The notes: a model not told the origin generated them from the letters alone. Positions 12,173 to 21,033 are shown, numbered from the stretch's first letter. The stretch: DNA of 64,000 bases from Citrobacter sp. Res13-Sevr-PEB04-36 (GCF_015672735.1 NZ_JADABY010000065.1:1-64000), one strand, 5' to 3'. Made by a program: numbers and translations.

Positions 12173-12239
12173 GGTCATCTTTTTAGTATATGATTCAGCT
12201 ACGGACAAAACGTCCAGCGCATTGATTATGGGGAATAAC

Positions 12240-12593
12240 ATGCACGTGAAATATTTAGCAGGGATCGTTGGTGCCGCGCTACTGATGGCGGGTTGTAGCT
12301 CCAGCAACGAACTGAGTTCAGCCGGACAAAGCGTACGCTTTGTTGAAGAGAAACCTGGAACTGAGTGCCAGCTAATTGGTACTGCAACCGGTAAGCAGAG
12401 CAACTGGCTTTCTGGTCAGCACGGCGAAGAAGGTGGTTCTATGCGCGGTGCGGCTAACGACCTGCGTAACCAGGCTGCTGCAATGGGCGGTAACGTGATT
12501 TATGGTGTTAGCAGTCCTTCACAAGGCATGCTGTCGAGCTTTGTCCCGACCGCCAGCGAGATGAATGGTCAGGTTTATAAGTGCCCTAATTGA
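12240..12593 (+). CDS. yjeI: Lipoprotein YjeI (DUF4156)
   Basis: A 117-residue predicted outer-membrane lipoprotein of unknown function. The lipobox LMAGC places the lipidated Cys at residue 19, followed by SSSNELS. The rest is a small domain with GEEGGSMRGAANDLRNQAA at about residues 63-81. The start MHVKYLAG is conserved in E. coli YjeI, which has the same length; an upstream in-frame start would destroy the signal peptide. ERIC elements lie on both sides. Confidence 0.9.
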   Translation: MHVKYLAGIVGAALLMAGCSSSNELSSAGQSVRFVEEKPGTECQLIGTATGKQSNWLSGQHGEEGGSMRGAANDLRNQAAAMGGNVIYGVSSPSQGMLSSFVPTASEMNGQVYKCPN

Positions 12594-12598
12594 TTACA

Positions 12599-12712
12599 CT
12601 TCATCCTTCAACCTGCCTCTTTGTTGGCTGTGCTGTAAAACCCCAGTCACATAGTTATCTATGCTCCTGGGGATTTCTTCGCTTGCCGCCGCGATGCAGA
12701 TTGAATGATTTT
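12599..12712. repeat. ERIC element (diverged)
   Basis: A second ERIC-type palindrome with core AACCCCAGTCACATAG and TGCTCCTGGGGATTTC, right after the yjeI stop codon. It is more diverged from consensus than the copy at 11996-12112, so the two probably arose by separate insertions rather than a recent duplication. Confidence 0.85.
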
Positions 12713-12751
12713 GTGTCATAAAGTGGCCTGAACAGGCGCATGCAACCGTAG

Positions 12752-12777
12752 GCCTGATAAGCGCAGCGCCATCAGGC
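12752..12777. repeat. REP-like palindrome overlapping the yjeJ 3' end
   Basis: GCCTGATAAGCGCAGCGCCATCAGGC, stated here as the inverted halves GCCTGAT and ATCAGGC around a GCGCAGCGC centre. The right half supplies the last Ala codon and the stop codon of yjeJ, read on the minus strand. Confidence 0.75.
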
Positions 12778-13662
12778 ATTCTGCGCTTTACTGACGGACT
12801 GAACGCGTAAATGATGCACTGCTCGCAGACACTGATCCTGAGTGAGCTTTTGTGTTTTATCACCCGTTAGTGTTCTGACAAATACCTGACACGGTACATT
12901 CGCTAATTTTTTCAGTCTTGGGCTGAAGCCGAGAAGGCGACGAGAAATTGCCTCCACCTCTTTACCGCCCGAAGGTGCGCGAGTTTTCACCACTGAACCA
13001 CAGAACCTAACTTTCCCTGCTTCATCCTTATAGCGATAGATTACAGCCAGATAATGATTAAACAGATTATGTTTCCATTCAGGTTGCGCATAGGAATCAT
13101 ATTCAAGATTGTCGTTATCCTGGCAATCAATATCATACAGAGGCAGGAAATCTAATAATGATGTGATACGCAGTGCTAATTCACGCATGTCTGCATTATT
13201 TATTGCATGAATGATTGCATGTGCCAAAACTGTAATTTGCAGCTCATTAATTAATAGCTCGCAGATTTTGCCATTATGTAGTGTCAGGGATAGCGTTAAG
13301 TTTTCACCTTCATCACTGACTAACGTTAGTGAATTTACCCGACGATTAATATCCGCGTTTTTAAGCTCATCCTCCAGGATTAATGGAATGTTTTCATGCA
13401 TTTTCTGACTGGCTTTGTCGCGTGCTTTTTCATACTGTAGGCGCGCGTCCTCGCTTAGCTGGTGCTTCGCATGAAACCTGCTCTCCAGCGCGATAAGCAG
13501 GTCTCGTAGCCCCAACGGTGACAGAAAAAAAAGCGACTCTTTGTTTCTAAGCTCTTTGATCTTCAATGCCAGCGCAATAAACTCATTATTTTGACGAATA
13601 ACACCTGTATTAATACCCTTGATACTTATAGCCACGGCGGTTCTCCCTAACCTAATATTCAA
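12772..13662 (-). CDS. yjeJ: Uncharacterised protein YjeJ
   Basis: A 296-residue protein that I recognise as the YjeJ family by position (between yjeI and epmB, as in E. coli, about 289 residues there). No catalytic motif, signal peptide or membrane segment is visible. It is mainly helical and charged, with a Lys/Arg-rich C-terminal third (FSPRLKKLANVPCQ, KTQKLTQDQ). The base composition is noticeably more AT-rich than the neighbours, hinting at transfer or weak selection. Its last codon and stop lie within a REP-like repeat. Function unknown. Confidence 0.75.
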   Translation of the reverse strand: MNIRLGRTAVAISIKGINTGVIRQNNEFIALALKIKELRNKESLFFLSPLGLRDLLIALESRFHAKHQLSEDARLQYEKARDKASQKMHENIPLILEDELKNADINRRVNSLTLVSDEGENLTLSLTLHNGKICELLINELQITVLAHAIIHAINNADMRELALRITSLLDFLPLYDIDCQDNDNLEYDSYAQPEWKHNLFNHYLAVIYRYKDEAGKVRFCGSVVKTRAPSGGKEVEAISRRLLGFSPRLKKLANVPCQVFVRTLTGDKTQKLTQDQCLRAVHHLRVQSVSKAQNA

Positions 13663-13785
13663 CGAAAAACTAAATCTGCATTGATTTATTATATATGTAA
13701 ATACATTAGACGATAATTGTTGTTAAAATAACATAAATTAAAAGCCAGGGTAGGATTGAATAAATTGAAAATTGTCATTTGGCAG

Positions 13786-13809
13786 TGAGTGTCCGAAAAC
13801 GGACACTCA
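13786..13809. other. Perfect 10-bp hairpin after epmB
   Basis: TGAGTGTCCG, loop AAAA, CGGACACTCA. It starts 7 bases beyond the epmB stop codon on the minus strand. It has no T-tract on that strand, so it is either an RNA-stabilising 3' structure or a weak terminator. The rest of the 13663-13815 gap is AT-rich and contains nothing else I can name. Confidence 0.6.
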
Positions 13810-13815
13810 TTTGGA

Positions 13816-14844
13816 TTATTGCTGACGTAATTGCAGGTCCAGCGGTGTCTTACTGGGTTCTCCGCCAATTTCACGCGCCAGTTTGGGAACCATATAGCCT
13901 GACACCAGCGTCAGCAGTTCACGCATGATTTGACGCGCTTCGTTGTCACTGACCATAAAGTGGGCTGCACCCTGAACTTTATCCAGAACGTGCAGGTAAT
14001 AGGGCATCACCCCGGCATCAAATAGCGCGTTGCTGAGATTCGCCAACGTCTGAGCGTTATCGTTCACACCACGTAGCAACACGCTTTGGTTGAGCAGTGT
14101 GACGCCAGCCTGACGCAGTTTTGCCATCGCCTGACGAAATGTTTCATCGATTTCGTTGGCATGGTTAATGTGATTCACCAGCAAAATTTGCAGGGAAGAG
14201 CGCGCAAAACGCTCGGTCAGCCCATTGGTAATACGCGCCGGGATGACAATCGGCAAACGGCTATGAATGCGCAGGCGTTTAATATGCGGGATGGCTTCCA
14301 GCTGTGTGAGCAGCCAGTCCAGTTCGTGGTCTTTGGCCATTAACGGATCACCGCCGGAGAAGATAATCTCATCCAGTTCCGGGTGCGCCGTAATGTAATC
14401 TAACGCAGCCTGCCAGTTGCGCTTATTCCCCTGGTTTTCGGCATAAGGGAAGTGGCGACGGAAGCAGTAGCGGCAGTTGACTGCGCATCCGCCTTTTACC
14501 AGTAGTAACGCCCGGTTGCGATACTTATGTAGCAATCCCGGAACGACGCTGTGCTGCTCTTCCAGCGGGTCGGTCGAGAATCCAGGGGCAGCGACAAATT
14601 CATCCTGTGAGGTGAGAACCTGAAGCAGCAGTGGATCGTTGGGGTTACCTTTTTCCATACGCGCGATAAACGATCGCGGAACGCGCAGGGCAAAAAGACG
14701 TTTTGCCTCACGACCTGCGAGCAAATTTTCATCAGCGTCTATATTCAAAAGACGTAATAGTTCATCCGGATCGGTGAGAACATCGGCAAGTTGCACTAAC
14801 CAATCTTCTCTGGATGGGGTGTTTAGGGTTACAATATGCGCCAT
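13816..14844 (-). CDS. epmB: EF-P beta-lysylation enzyme EpmB
   Basis: EpmB is a radical-SAM lysine 2,3-aminomutase. It converts L-lysine to (R)-beta-lysine, which EpmA attaches to Lys34 of EF-P. It has 342 residues, the E. coli length. The [4Fe-4S]/SAM cluster motif CxxxCxxC is at residues 120-127 (CAVNCRYC), followed by GGDPLM and a PLP-binding Lys region near the C-terminus. It is divergent from efp, with 40 bases between the start codons, so the modifying enzyme and its substrate share a promoter region. Confidence 0.96.
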   Translation of the reverse strand: MAHIVTLNTPSREDWLVQLADVLTDPDELLRLLNIDADENLLAGREAKRLFALRVPRSFIARMEKGNPNDPLLLQVLTSQDEFVAAPGFSTDPLEEQHSVVPGLLHKYRNRALLLVKGGCAVNCRYCFRRHFPYAENQGNKRNWQAALDYITAHPELDEIIFSGGDPLMAKDHELDWLLTQLEAIPHIKRLRIHSRLPIVIPARITNGLTERFARSSLQILLVNHINHANEIDETFRQAMAKLRQAGVTLLNQSVLLRGVNDNAQTLANLSNALFDAGVMPYYLHVLDKVQGAAHFMVSDNEARQIMRELLTLVSGYMVPKLAREIGGEPSKTPLDLQLRQQ

Positions 14845-14884
14845 TTTGTGGCTAAGCTACCAGTTAACAATTTCAGAGGGCCTT

Positions 14885-15451
14885 ATGGCGACTTACTATA
14901 GCAACGATTTTCGTGCCGGTCTTAAAATCATGATGGACGGCGAACCTTATGCGGTTGAAGCCAGTGAATTCGTTAAGCCGGGTAAAGGCCAGGCTTTCGC
15001 GCGCGTTAAGCTGCGCCGTTTGCTGACCGGTACCCGTGTAGAGAAAACCTTCAAATCCACCGACTCCGCTGAAGGCGCAGACGTTGTAGATATGAACCTG
15101 ACTTACCTGTACAACGACGGTGAGTTCTATCATTTCATGAATAACTCCACTTTCGAACAGCTTGCTGCTGACGAGAAAGCGGTAGGCGATAGCGCTAAAT
15201 GGCTGCTGGATCAGGCTGAGTGCATCGTGACCCTGTGGAACGGTCAGCCTATCTCCGTAACCCCACCGAACTTTGTTGAGCTGGAAATCGTTGAAACCGA
15301 CCCAGGTCTGAAAGGTGACACCGCGGGTACGGGTGGCAAACCGGCGACTCTGTCCACTGGTGCTGTTGTTAAAGTTCCGCTGTTCGTACAGATCGGCGAA
15401 GTGATCAAAGTGGATACGCGTTCAGGCGAATACGTTTCCCGCGTTAAGTAA
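14885..15451 (+). CDS. efp: Elongation factor P
   Basis: EF-P enters the ribosomal E site and speeds peptide bond formation at polyproline stretches. It has 188 residues, as in E. coli. The modified residue Lys34 is present in the loop PGKGQ (32-36). The three beta-barrel domains are intact, including the C-terminal [17 protein letters not shown] region. The start follows an AGAGGG ribosome site; the long upstream in-frame extension runs through epmB and is rejected. epmB is adjacent and epmA lies about 6 kb downstream. Confidence 0.98.
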   Translation: MATYYSNDFRAGLKIMMDGEPYAVEASEFVKPGKGQAFARVKLRRLLTGTRVEKTFKSTDSAEGADVVDMNLTYLYNDGEFYHFMNNSTFEQLAADEKAVGDSAKWLLDQAECIVTLWNGQPISVTPPNFVELEIVETDPGLKGDTAGTGGKPATLSTGAVVKVPLFVQIGEVIKVDTRSGEYVSRVK

Positions 15452-15468
15452 TACATCCTATTTGATCG

Positions 15469-15496
15469 ATGGCGCAGGCTGCTGCGCCATACTTTT
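15469..15496 (+). terminator. Probable terminator of efp
   Basis: ATGGCGCAG, loop GCTG, CTGCGCCAT, then ACTTTTC. The stem is strong but the T-tract is short. It lies between the efp stop codon and ecnA. Confidence 0.65.
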
Positions 15497-15507
15497 CCAG
15501 GGCAGGA

Positions 15508-15642
15508 ATGATGAAACGTCTTCTCGGTCTTGTAATGATTATCCTGTTCACCAGCACACTCCTGACGGGCTGTAATACCGCGCGTGGCTTCGGTGAAGAC
15601 ATCAAACATCTTGGTAATTCAATCTCTCACGCTGCCAGTTGA
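15508..15642 (+). CDS. ecnA: Entericidin A (lipoprotein)
   Basis: A 44-residue lipoprotein precursor starting MMKRLLGL. The lipobox LLTGC gives a mature peptide beginning CNTARGFGEDIKHLGN. In E. coli, EcnA is described as the antidote to EcnB. It is slightly longer than the E. coli protein (41), through extra residues in the signal peptide. AGG lies just before the start; a second ATG follows at once at 15511. It is followed by ecnB, 107 bases downstream. Confidence 0.92.
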   Translation: MMKRLLGLVMIILFTSTLLTGCNTARGFGEDIKHLGNSISHAAS

Positions 15643-15749
15643 TCTTCTCACATTGTCTTAAAAATGTGCGTTTTTCCGTCATCCTTCTGGATCTTGTCTA
15701 TCATTAAGTAGCTATACACAAACAATATTGGCTAGAAAAGGAAGACGTT

Positions 15750-15896
15750 ATGGTTAAAAAGACAATTGCAGCGATCTTTTCTGTGTTGGTTCTTTCTTCA
15801 GTGTTGACTGCGTGCAATACAACGAAAGGTGTTGGGCAGGATATTTCTGAAGGCGGTAGCGCAATCTCTGGTGCAGCGACAAAAGCTCAGCAATAA
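15750..15896 (+). CDS. ecnB: Entericidin B (lipoprotein toxin)
   Basis: A 48-residue lipoprotein precursor, the E. coli length. The signal peptide [17 protein letters not shown] ends at lipobox LTAC. The mature part [17 protein letters not shown] is an amphipathic helix that resembles EcnA. EcnB is a bacteriolytic entericidin made in stationary phase in E. coli. RBS AAAGGAAG precedes the ATG. The minus-strand regulator gene ecnR is convergent, and the two ends share the hairpin at 15903-15927. Confidence 0.93.
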   Translation: MVKKTIAAIFSVLVLSSVLTACNTTKGVGQDISEGGSAISGAATKAQQ

Positions 15897-15902
15897 TCAT
15901 CA

Positions 15903-15927
15903 ACGGTACGACGTTGTGTCGTACCGT
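15903..15927. terminator. Shared hairpin between ecnB and ecnR
   Basis: ACGGTACGAC, loop GTTGT, GTCGTACCGT: a perfect 10-bp stem. It starts 6 bases after the ecnB stop codon and its last base is in the ecnR stop codon. TTAATTCATTTT follows on the plus strand, so it probably terminates ecnB; it may act in both directions. Confidence 0.7.
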
Positions 15928-16526
15928 TAATTCATTTTCTCGGGCAGTGACAGAAACGGTGAAAATCGGTTTCCTAAATGCAACTTGATACGAATATTGC
16001 GTTTGTAGGTATAGACCGTCTTGCCATGAATGCCGAGTGTAGCCGCTATTGCATTGTTACTCGCGCCGTCCATCCACATCGACAGTACTTTCTCTTCCTG
16101 CGGCGTAAGTAGCGGTGTCGCGTTTTTGGTGGTCTCTAGCTCAAGACGAACACCCAGGGCCTCCTGAATACTGCCTGACAATTCGGTTAGCGTGGCGCGT
16201 TTAGATAATACCGAATGGATGGCATATTGTGGGCTGTGGTTGGGGACAGGCTCTCTGTCTCCTGATTGCAGTAAAATCAGGGGGATTTGACCACAGCTCA
16301 TAAAAAAAGGCGCAATCGGTGGACTAGAATGCACATCGCTGAGGAAACCATTTAAATCGGCGATCACCAGATGCGGTTTCCACTGCGAAATATGCTCTTT
16401 TGCCAACAAGAGGTTATTGATTCCTGATACCAGAAACGATGAATTGAACTTACCAGAATGATTAAGCAAGGCCTCGATCCCTGTACGGGTAAAGTGGCAC
16501 CGGTCAATCACTAAAATTTTATGCAT
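15927..16526 (-). CDS. ecnR: LuxR/RcsA-type regulator EcnR
   Basis: A 199-residue protein. The N-terminal half resembles a degenerate receiver-like domain (KILVIDRCHFTRTG opening, a LVIADLNG segment near residues 54-61). A C-terminal LuxR-type helix-turn-helix starts at LTPQEEKVLSMW, near residue 139, and continues through NAIAATLGIHGKTVYTYKRN. An ecnR of this kind is described next to ecnAB in Citrobacter; E. coli K-12 has no intact copy here. It probably acts on the entericidin genes, but that is inference from position. The phosphoacceptor environment is not convincing. Confidence 0.8.
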   Translation of the reverse strand: MHKILVIDRCHFTRTGIEALLNHSGKFNSSFLVSGINNLLLAKEHISQWKPHLVIADLNGFLSDVHSSPPIAPFFMSCGQIPLILLQSGDREPVPNHSPQYAIHSVLSKRATLTELSGSIQEALGVRLELETTKNATPLLTPQEEKVLSMWMDGASNNAIAATLGIHGKTVYTYKRNIRIKLHLGNRFSPFLSLPEKMN

Positions 16527-16720
16527 AAACTTTTCGCATTCAGAAGTGGGGCAAATGGCTTCCTGACTTCAGAAAGCCATTTATCATAGATAAGTCCAAT
16601 GGCTGCCAAATGCGGAAACTACGCTGCTATTTATGCCCAATTCTCGCTTTAAGCAGACAATTGATAAAAAGGTTGAAATTCCTTTTCTGTCGGGCAAAAA
16701 TGCCTTTTCACACCTCAGCG

Positions 16721-16764
16721 TTGTGGGACGACCTGCAAACGCTTCTCTCACCGGGGACGGCCCC
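16721..16764 (+). ncRNA. Guanidine-II (mini-ykkC) riboswitch of sugE
   Basis: Two tandem hairpins with ACGR loops, the hallmark of this class. Hairpin 1 is TTGTGGG-ACGA-CCTGCAA (16721-16738, two wobble pairs). Hairpin 2 is GGGG-ACGG-CCCC (16753-16764). The linker is 14 bases. The sugE ribosome site GGAG at 16776-16779 follows hairpin 2 directly. Guanidine-II riboswitches upstream of sugE are established in E. coli; binding of guanidine stabilises both hairpins and frees the ribosome site. Confidence 0.88.
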
Positions 16765-16785
16765 ATTATTATTCTGGAGCCTGAT

Positions 16786-17103
16786 CTGTCCTGGATCGTT
16801 TTATTCGTTGCCGGCCTGCTCGAAGTTGTATGGGCAATTGGCCTGAAATATACCCACGGTTTTACCCGTCTGACGCCGAGCATTATTACCATCGTGGCTA
16901 TGATCGTCAGTATCGCCATGCTGTCCTGGGCGATGAGAACGCTGCCGGTTGGGACGGCCTACGCGGTCTGGACCGGCATTGGCGCGGTAGGTGCTGCCAT
17001 TACCGGCATTCTGTTGCTCGGTGAATCGGCCAGTCCGGCACGTTTGCTGAGCCTGTGTCTGATTGTCGCCGGAATTATTGGTCTGAAACTCAGCACTCAC
17101 TAA
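16786..17103 (+). CDS. sugE: Guanidinium exporter SugE/Gdx
   Basis: A 105-residue, four-helix small multidrug resistance family protein; in E. coli it is the guanidinium/proton antiporter Gdx. The helix-1 motif [17 protein letters not shown] (residues 10-26) carries the essential Glu13. The homologous first codon is CTG, not ATG: the sequence reads GAGCCTGATCTGTCCTGG, with GGAG 6 bases before the CTG. No ATG/GTG/TTG start exists at this point. A longer frame from 16633 would run through the riboswitch and is rejected. Expression should rise with guanidine. Confidence 0.85.
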   Translation: MSWIVLFVAGLLEVVWAIGLKYTHGFTRLTPSIITIVAMIVSIAMLSWAMRTLPVGTAYAVWTGIGAVGAAITGILLLGESASPARLLSLCLIVAGIIGLKLSTH

Positions 17104-17633
17104 GCGCCGGGTTGCTTCACCCAAATAAGTTTATTCACATCAAACCCTTCCCGGGTCGCGACAGCCAGCATCTGTTGTTTCATTTCATCTGAAATAGTGG
17201 GTGTCCGTGAGAGGATCCACAGGTAGTCGCGATCCGGGCCGCAGACCAGCGCATGGCGATACTCCCGGTCGAGAGCAATCACGTTATACCCACCGTAGAA
17301 TGGGCCGAAGAACGACACTTTCAACGCCGCACGGGTGGGCTCGCCGGTGAAATAAGCTTTTCCCTCCGTTTTTTGCCACATGCTTCTGTCTGGGTTGTAG
17401 CCTTTGTTGATAACGTTGATGCCGCCGTCATCGCGCAAACTGTAGGTGGCGGTGACTTTATCCAGCCCTCGCTCAAAGCGATGATCGAAGCGCGCTATTT
17501 CGTACCAGGTCCCGAGATAGCGGTTAGCGTCAAAGTTATTTACAACGGTAACGCCTTTGGGCGGCGTGGGGGAACTACAAGCGACAACCAGAAACGCAGT
17601 CGTAACCGCGGCAACAACAGGCAGCAATCGCAT
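17100..17633 (-). CDS. blc: Outer-membrane lipocalin Blc
   Basis: A 177-residue lipoprotein, as in E. coli, that binds lysophospholipids or fatty acids at the outer membrane. The signal peptide ends at lipobox VVAC (Cys19). The lipocalin signature [12 protein letters not shown] lies at about residues 37-48, and the second motif [12 protein letters not shown] near 118-129. The gene overlaps the end of sugE by 4 bases, convergently. No ampC lies between it and frdD. Confidence 0.95.
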   Translation of the reverse strand: MRLLPVVAAVTTAFLVVACSSPTPPKGVTVVNNFDANRYLGTWYEIARFDHRFERGLDKVTATYSLRDDGGINVINKGYNPDRSMWQKTEGKAYFTGEPTRAALKVSFFGPFYGGYNVIALDREYRHALVCGPDRDYLWILSRTPTISDEMKQQMLAVATREGFDVNKLIWVKQPGA

Positions 17634-17698
17634 AGGATTATCCTTAAAGGGCTTTTCCTAAGTGTAGAACCTGACGGGAAATTAAGGAGAGAGAGGGT

Positions 17699-17732
17699 GA
17701 AAAAATGCCCTCTTACCGGATGATAAGAGGGC
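17699..17732 (-). terminator. Terminator of frdABCD
   Basis: GCCCTCTTA, 8-base loop, TAAGAGGGC, followed on the minus strand by ATTTTTT. It lies 8 bases after the frdD stop codon. In E. coli the equivalent hairpin doubles as the ampC attenuator; here blc comes next instead. Confidence 0.9.
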
Positions 17733-17739
17733 GGAGCGA

Positions 17740-18099
17740 TTAGATCGTGAGGATACCAATCGCCGTTACAACGGTCAGGATCGCAGCCAGACCGTAGAAT
17801 ACCCATTTGCCGGCCGGCACGTGGATTTTCAGGTCATGCATTGCGTGGTGCATACGGTGTAAACCACACCACAGCGGCAGAACGATCATCAGGAACAGGA
17901 ATGCACGTCCGATGAAGCTCTGGGCAAATGCCATAATACGCTCATAGCTCAGCGCATCGCCAGGGAACAGACCCAGCGGCAGCATAATACCCACCAGCAG
18001 AACCACTACCGGCGCAATGATCGCGCCCCACATACCACCTGCACCGAACAGTCCCCAAAATACGGGTTCGTCAGAGCGTTTTGGATTTGGATTAATCAT
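17740..18099 (-). CDS. frdD: Fumarate reductase membrane subunit D
   Basis: FrdD is a 119-residue inner-membrane anchor subunit (E. coli length) that, with FrdC, binds menaquinol and holds FrdAB to the membrane. Three hydrophobic helices are visible, and [14 protein letters not shown] lies between the last two. The chosen start [12 protein letters not shown] is preceded by AAGGAGTC; an in-frame ATG ten codons upstream is rejected because it lies in the ribosome-site region. frdC ends 10 bases upstream. Confidence 0.97.
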   Translation of the reverse strand: MINPNPKRSDEPVFWGLFGAGGMWGAIIAPVVVLLVGIMLPLGLFPGDALSYERIMAFAQSFIGRAFLFLMIVLPLWCGLHRMHHAMHDLKIHVPAGKWVFYGLAAILTVVTAIGILTI

Positions 18100-18109
18100 C
18101 CCGGACTCC

Positions 18110-18505
18110 TTACCAGTACAGGGCAACATACAGAATGACTACGGTTACAACCGCAGTAACTACCCAGAGACCTTTGATAATCGGCTCTGGCCCCATTTTC
18201 TCGTCTTTTACGATGATGTTGGCGGCTTTCGGCGCCAGTTCAAACCAGGTTTTGGTATGCAGCAGCGCTGCCGCCAGCACGACCAGGTTGAGGATCACCA
18301 CCACTGGGTTTTGCAAAAAGCCGACAAAGCCCATCCAGGATTCAGCGCCATGCTTGAGGGCAAACAGGCCGAAAATCAGTTCAATACTGAACCAGACTGC
18401 CGGAACTGCTGTACCTTCGCGCAGCATGTAAAAGCGATAAAACGGCAGTTTTTTCCACCAGGTGGACGTCATTGGCCGCACATAGGCTTTACGTTTAGTC
18501 GTCAT
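18110..18505 (-). CDS. frdC: Fumarate reductase membrane subunit C
   Basis: A 131-residue membrane subunit, the E. coli length. The opening [30 protein letters not shown] is charged and is followed by three transmembrane helices. The conserved Glu of the ML-REGTAVP segment (about residue 29) lies at the menaquinol site. It is the third gene of frdABCD: frdB ends 10 bases before its start. Confidence 0.97.
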   Translation of the reverse strand: MTTKRKAYVRPMTSTWWKKLPFYRFYMLREGTAVPAVWFSIELIFGLFALKHGAESWMGFVGFLQNPVVVILNLVVLAAALLHTKTWFELAPKAANIIVKDEKMGPEPIIKGLWVVTAVVTVVILYVALYW

Positions 18506-18515
18506 CGTGCACTCC

Positions 18516-19250
18516 TTAGCGTGGTTTCAGGGTAGCGATAAGAAAGTCTTTTGAACTTTCAACTTTACCCTGCTGAATGGCCGCAGCCGGATCGACGTGT
18601 TTCGGGCAGACTTCGGAGCAGTAGCCCACGAAAGTACAGGTCCAGACGCCGTTCGGGCTGTTCAACTGAGCCATACGCTCCTTCTTACCGTGGTCGCGGC
18701 TATCTTCGTTATAACGATGCGCCAGGGTGATTGCAGCCGGTCCAATGAACTCTGGGTTCAGGCCGAACTGCGGGCACGCGGCATAGCACAGACCACAGTT
18801 GATGCAACCGGAGAACTGATGATACTTCGCCATCTGTGCCGGAGTCTGGGTGTTTGGACCCTGATCCGGAGTACGTGGATTGCCAATGATGTACGGCTTG
18901 ATTGCTTCCAGGCTTTCGATAAAGTGCGTCATATCGACGACCAGATCGCGTTCGATCGGGAAATTGCCCAGAGCTTCAACCTTCATTCCGTTGGTGTATT
19001 CACGCAGGAAGGTTTTGCACGCCAGCTTAGGCACGTTATTGACCATCATGCCGCAGGAGCCGCAGATTGCCATACGGCAGGACCAGCGGTAGCTCAGGTC
19101 CGGTGCCAGGTTATCTTTGATGTAGCCCAACGCATCCAGCAAAGACGTTGTTTCATCATAAGGAACTTCATAGAAAGCACTGTGCGGCGCGGTATCGGTT
19201 TCCGGGTTATAGCGCACCACCTCAACTTTCAGGTTTTTCATCTCAGCCAT
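18516..19250 (-). CDS. frdB: Fumarate reductase iron-sulfur subunit
   Basis: FrdB carries electrons from menaquinol to FrdA. It has 244 residues, as in E. coli. The [2Fe-2S] ligands lie in [11 protein letters not shown] (about residues 57-66), with a further Cys at KLAC. The [4Fe-4S]/[3Fe-4S] ligands are in [12 protein letters not shown] and [11 protein letters not shown]. The start MAEMKNL overlaps the frdA stop by 8 bases (translational coupling). A 13-codon upstream extension is rejected as lying inside frdA. Confidence 0.98.
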   Translation of the reverse strand: MAEMKNLKVEVVRYNPETDTAPHSAFYEVPYDETTSLLDALGYIKDNLAPDLSYRWSCRMAICGSCGMMVNNVPKLACKTFLREYTNGMKVEALGNFPIERDLVVDMTHFIESLEAIKPYIIGNPRTPDQGPNTQTPAQMAKYHQFSGCINCGLCYAACPQFGLNPEFIGPAAITLAHRYNEDSRDHGKKERMAQLNSPNGVWTCTFVGYCSEVCPKHVDPAAAIQQGKVESSKDFLIATLKPR

Positions 19251-21033
19251 TCGCCTTCTCCTTCTTATCGGCTGCTTCTGCTTCGCCACCGTACATACGT
19301 TTAGCTGGCGGCAGAGTAGTGATTTTCACGTCGCTGTATTCCAGGCGAGTTGTGCCGTCAGCATCGCGGAAGGCGAGGGTGTGTTTGAGGAAGTTGACGT
19401 CATCACGCTCGGTGCAGCCTTCGTCCAGACGCTGATGCGCGCCGCGGGATTCTTTACGTGCCAGCGCAGAGTGCGCCATACATTCCGCAACGTTCAGACC
19501 GTGACCCAGTTCGATGGTGTACAGCAGGTCGGTGTTGAAGACGCTGGAGGTATCGGTGATACGTACGCGCTTGAAACGTTCCTGCAGTTCGGCCAGCTTA
19601 TCCACGGTTTTCTGCATGAGTTCCGGTGTACGATAGATACCGCAACCTTCCTCCATAGACAGACCCATTTCGTCGCGGATTTTGGACCAGTTTTCGTTGC
19701 CTTCCTGGTTCACCAGATCTTTCAGACGTTTTTCTACGCCAGCAACCTGTGCATCGAGTGCGGCACCGTTTACAGCGCCTGCAGTTGAAGCGCGTTCCAT
19801 CGCTTTCTCACCGGCCATGCGGCCGAAGACCACCAGTTCTGCCAGAGAGTTAGAACCCAGACGGTTAGCACCATGCAGACCAACAGAGGAGCATTCACCA
19901 ACGGCGAACAGACCTTTAATGCGGGTTTCACAGTGTTGATCGGTTTCGATACCGCCCATGGTGTAGTGTGCGGTCGGACGTACCGGGATCGGTTCTTTAA
20001 CCGGATCGACACCCACGTAGGCTTTCGCCAGTTCGCAGATGAACGGTAAGCGCTCAAGCAGTTTTTTCTCGCCAAGGTGACGCAGGTCGAGGTAAACCAC
20101 ATCGCCACGCGGGGTGGAAATGGTGTTGCCCTTACGCCATTCGTGCCAGAATGCCTGAGAAACTTTGTCACGCGGACCCAGTTCCATGTATTTGTTCTTC
20201 GGCTCGCCCAGCGGAGTTTCCGGACCCATGCCGTAGTCCTGCAGATAGCGATAGCCATCTTTGTTGACCAGAATACCGCCTTCACCACGGCAACCTTCGG
20301 TCATCAGGATACCGGAGCCTGGCAGGCCAGTCGGGTGATACTGAACGAATTCCATATCACGCAGCGGAACGCCGTGGCTCAGCGCCATGCCCATACCGTC
20401 GCCGGTAACGATGCCGCCATTGGTGTTGTAACGGTACACACGGCCTGCGCCGCCTGTTGCCATAACAACCGCGTTCGCACGGATTTGCATCAGCGTGCCT
20501 TCCATCATGTTCATAGCAACCAGGCCGCGAGCCTGACCGTCATCAACCAGGATGTCCAGGACGAAGTGTTCGTCGAAACGCTGAATTTGCGGGAACTGCA
20601 AAGATGTTTGGAACAGCGTATGCAGCATGTGGAAGCCGGTCTTATCCGCGGCAAACCAGGTACGCTCGATTTTCATACCGCCGAAGCGACGTACGTTGAC
20701 GCTACCGTCTTCACGACGGCTCCATGGGCAACCCCATTGTTCCAGTTGCGTCATTTCAGTTGGGCAGTGGTGGACAAAGTAATCCACGACATCCTGCTCA
20801 CACAGCCAGTCTCCGCCAGCTACCGTATCGTGAAAATGGTAGTCAAAGCTGTCATGATCCTGCGCGACAGCAGCAGAGCCGCCTTCAGCAGCAACGGTAT
20901 GGCTGCGCATTGGGTACACTTTTGAGATCAGTGCGATTTTAGCGTTGGGATTTGCTTGTGCGGCAGCAATTGCAGCACGTAATCCCGCGCCACCGGCGCC
21001 AATAATGGCAAGATCGGCTTGAAAGGTTTGCAC
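19243..21033 (-). CDS. frdA: Fumarate reductase flavoprotein subunit
   Basis: FrdA reduces fumarate to succinate as the terminal step of anaerobic fumarate respiration. It has 596 residues (E. coli 602; the Lys/Glu-rich tail is shorter). The FAD-binding [10 protein letters not shown] is at about residues 12-21, and the FAD-linked His is at residue 45 in [11 protein letters not shown]. The active-site [15 protein letters not shown] and RGAHQR are present. The start is GTG, with GGAGGAATGTC just before it; an upstream in-frame start is rejected. It leads frdABCD, and an FNR-like site lies at 21168-21181. Confidence 0.98.
   Translation of the reverse strand: MQTFQADLAIIGAGGAGLRAAIAAAQANPNAKIALISKVYPMRSHTVAAEGGSAAVAQDHDSFDYHFHDTVAGGDWLCEQDVVDYFVHHCPTEMTQLEQWGCPWSRREDGSVNVRRFGGMKIERTWFAADKTGFHMLHTLFQTSLQFPQIQRFDEHFVLDILVDDGQARGLVAMNMMEGTLMQIRANAVVMATGGAGRVYRYNTNGGIVTGDGMGMALSHGVPLRDMEFVQYHPTGLPGSGILMTEGCRGEGGILVNKDGYRYLQDYGMGPETPLGEPKNKYMELGPRDKVSQAFWHEWRKGNTISTPRGDVVYLDLRHLGEKKLLERLPFICELAKAYVGVDPVKEPIPVRPTAHYTMGGIETDQHCETRIKGLFAVGECSSVGLHGANRLGSNSLAELVVFGRMAGEKAMERASTAGAVNGAALDAQVAGVEKRLKDLVNQEGNENWSKIRDEMGLSMEEGCGIYRTPELMQKTVDKLAELQERFKRVRITDTSSVFNTDLLYTIELGHGLNVAECMAHSALARKESRGAHQRLDEGCTERDDVNFLKHTLAFRDADGTTRLEYSDVKITTLPPAKRMYGGEAEAADKKEKANG

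Noticed and set aside
16633..17103. A 156-residue form of SugE starting at an upstream ATG
   Set aside because: The extension translates the two riboswitch hairpins and has no similarity to the family; SugE is 105 residues.
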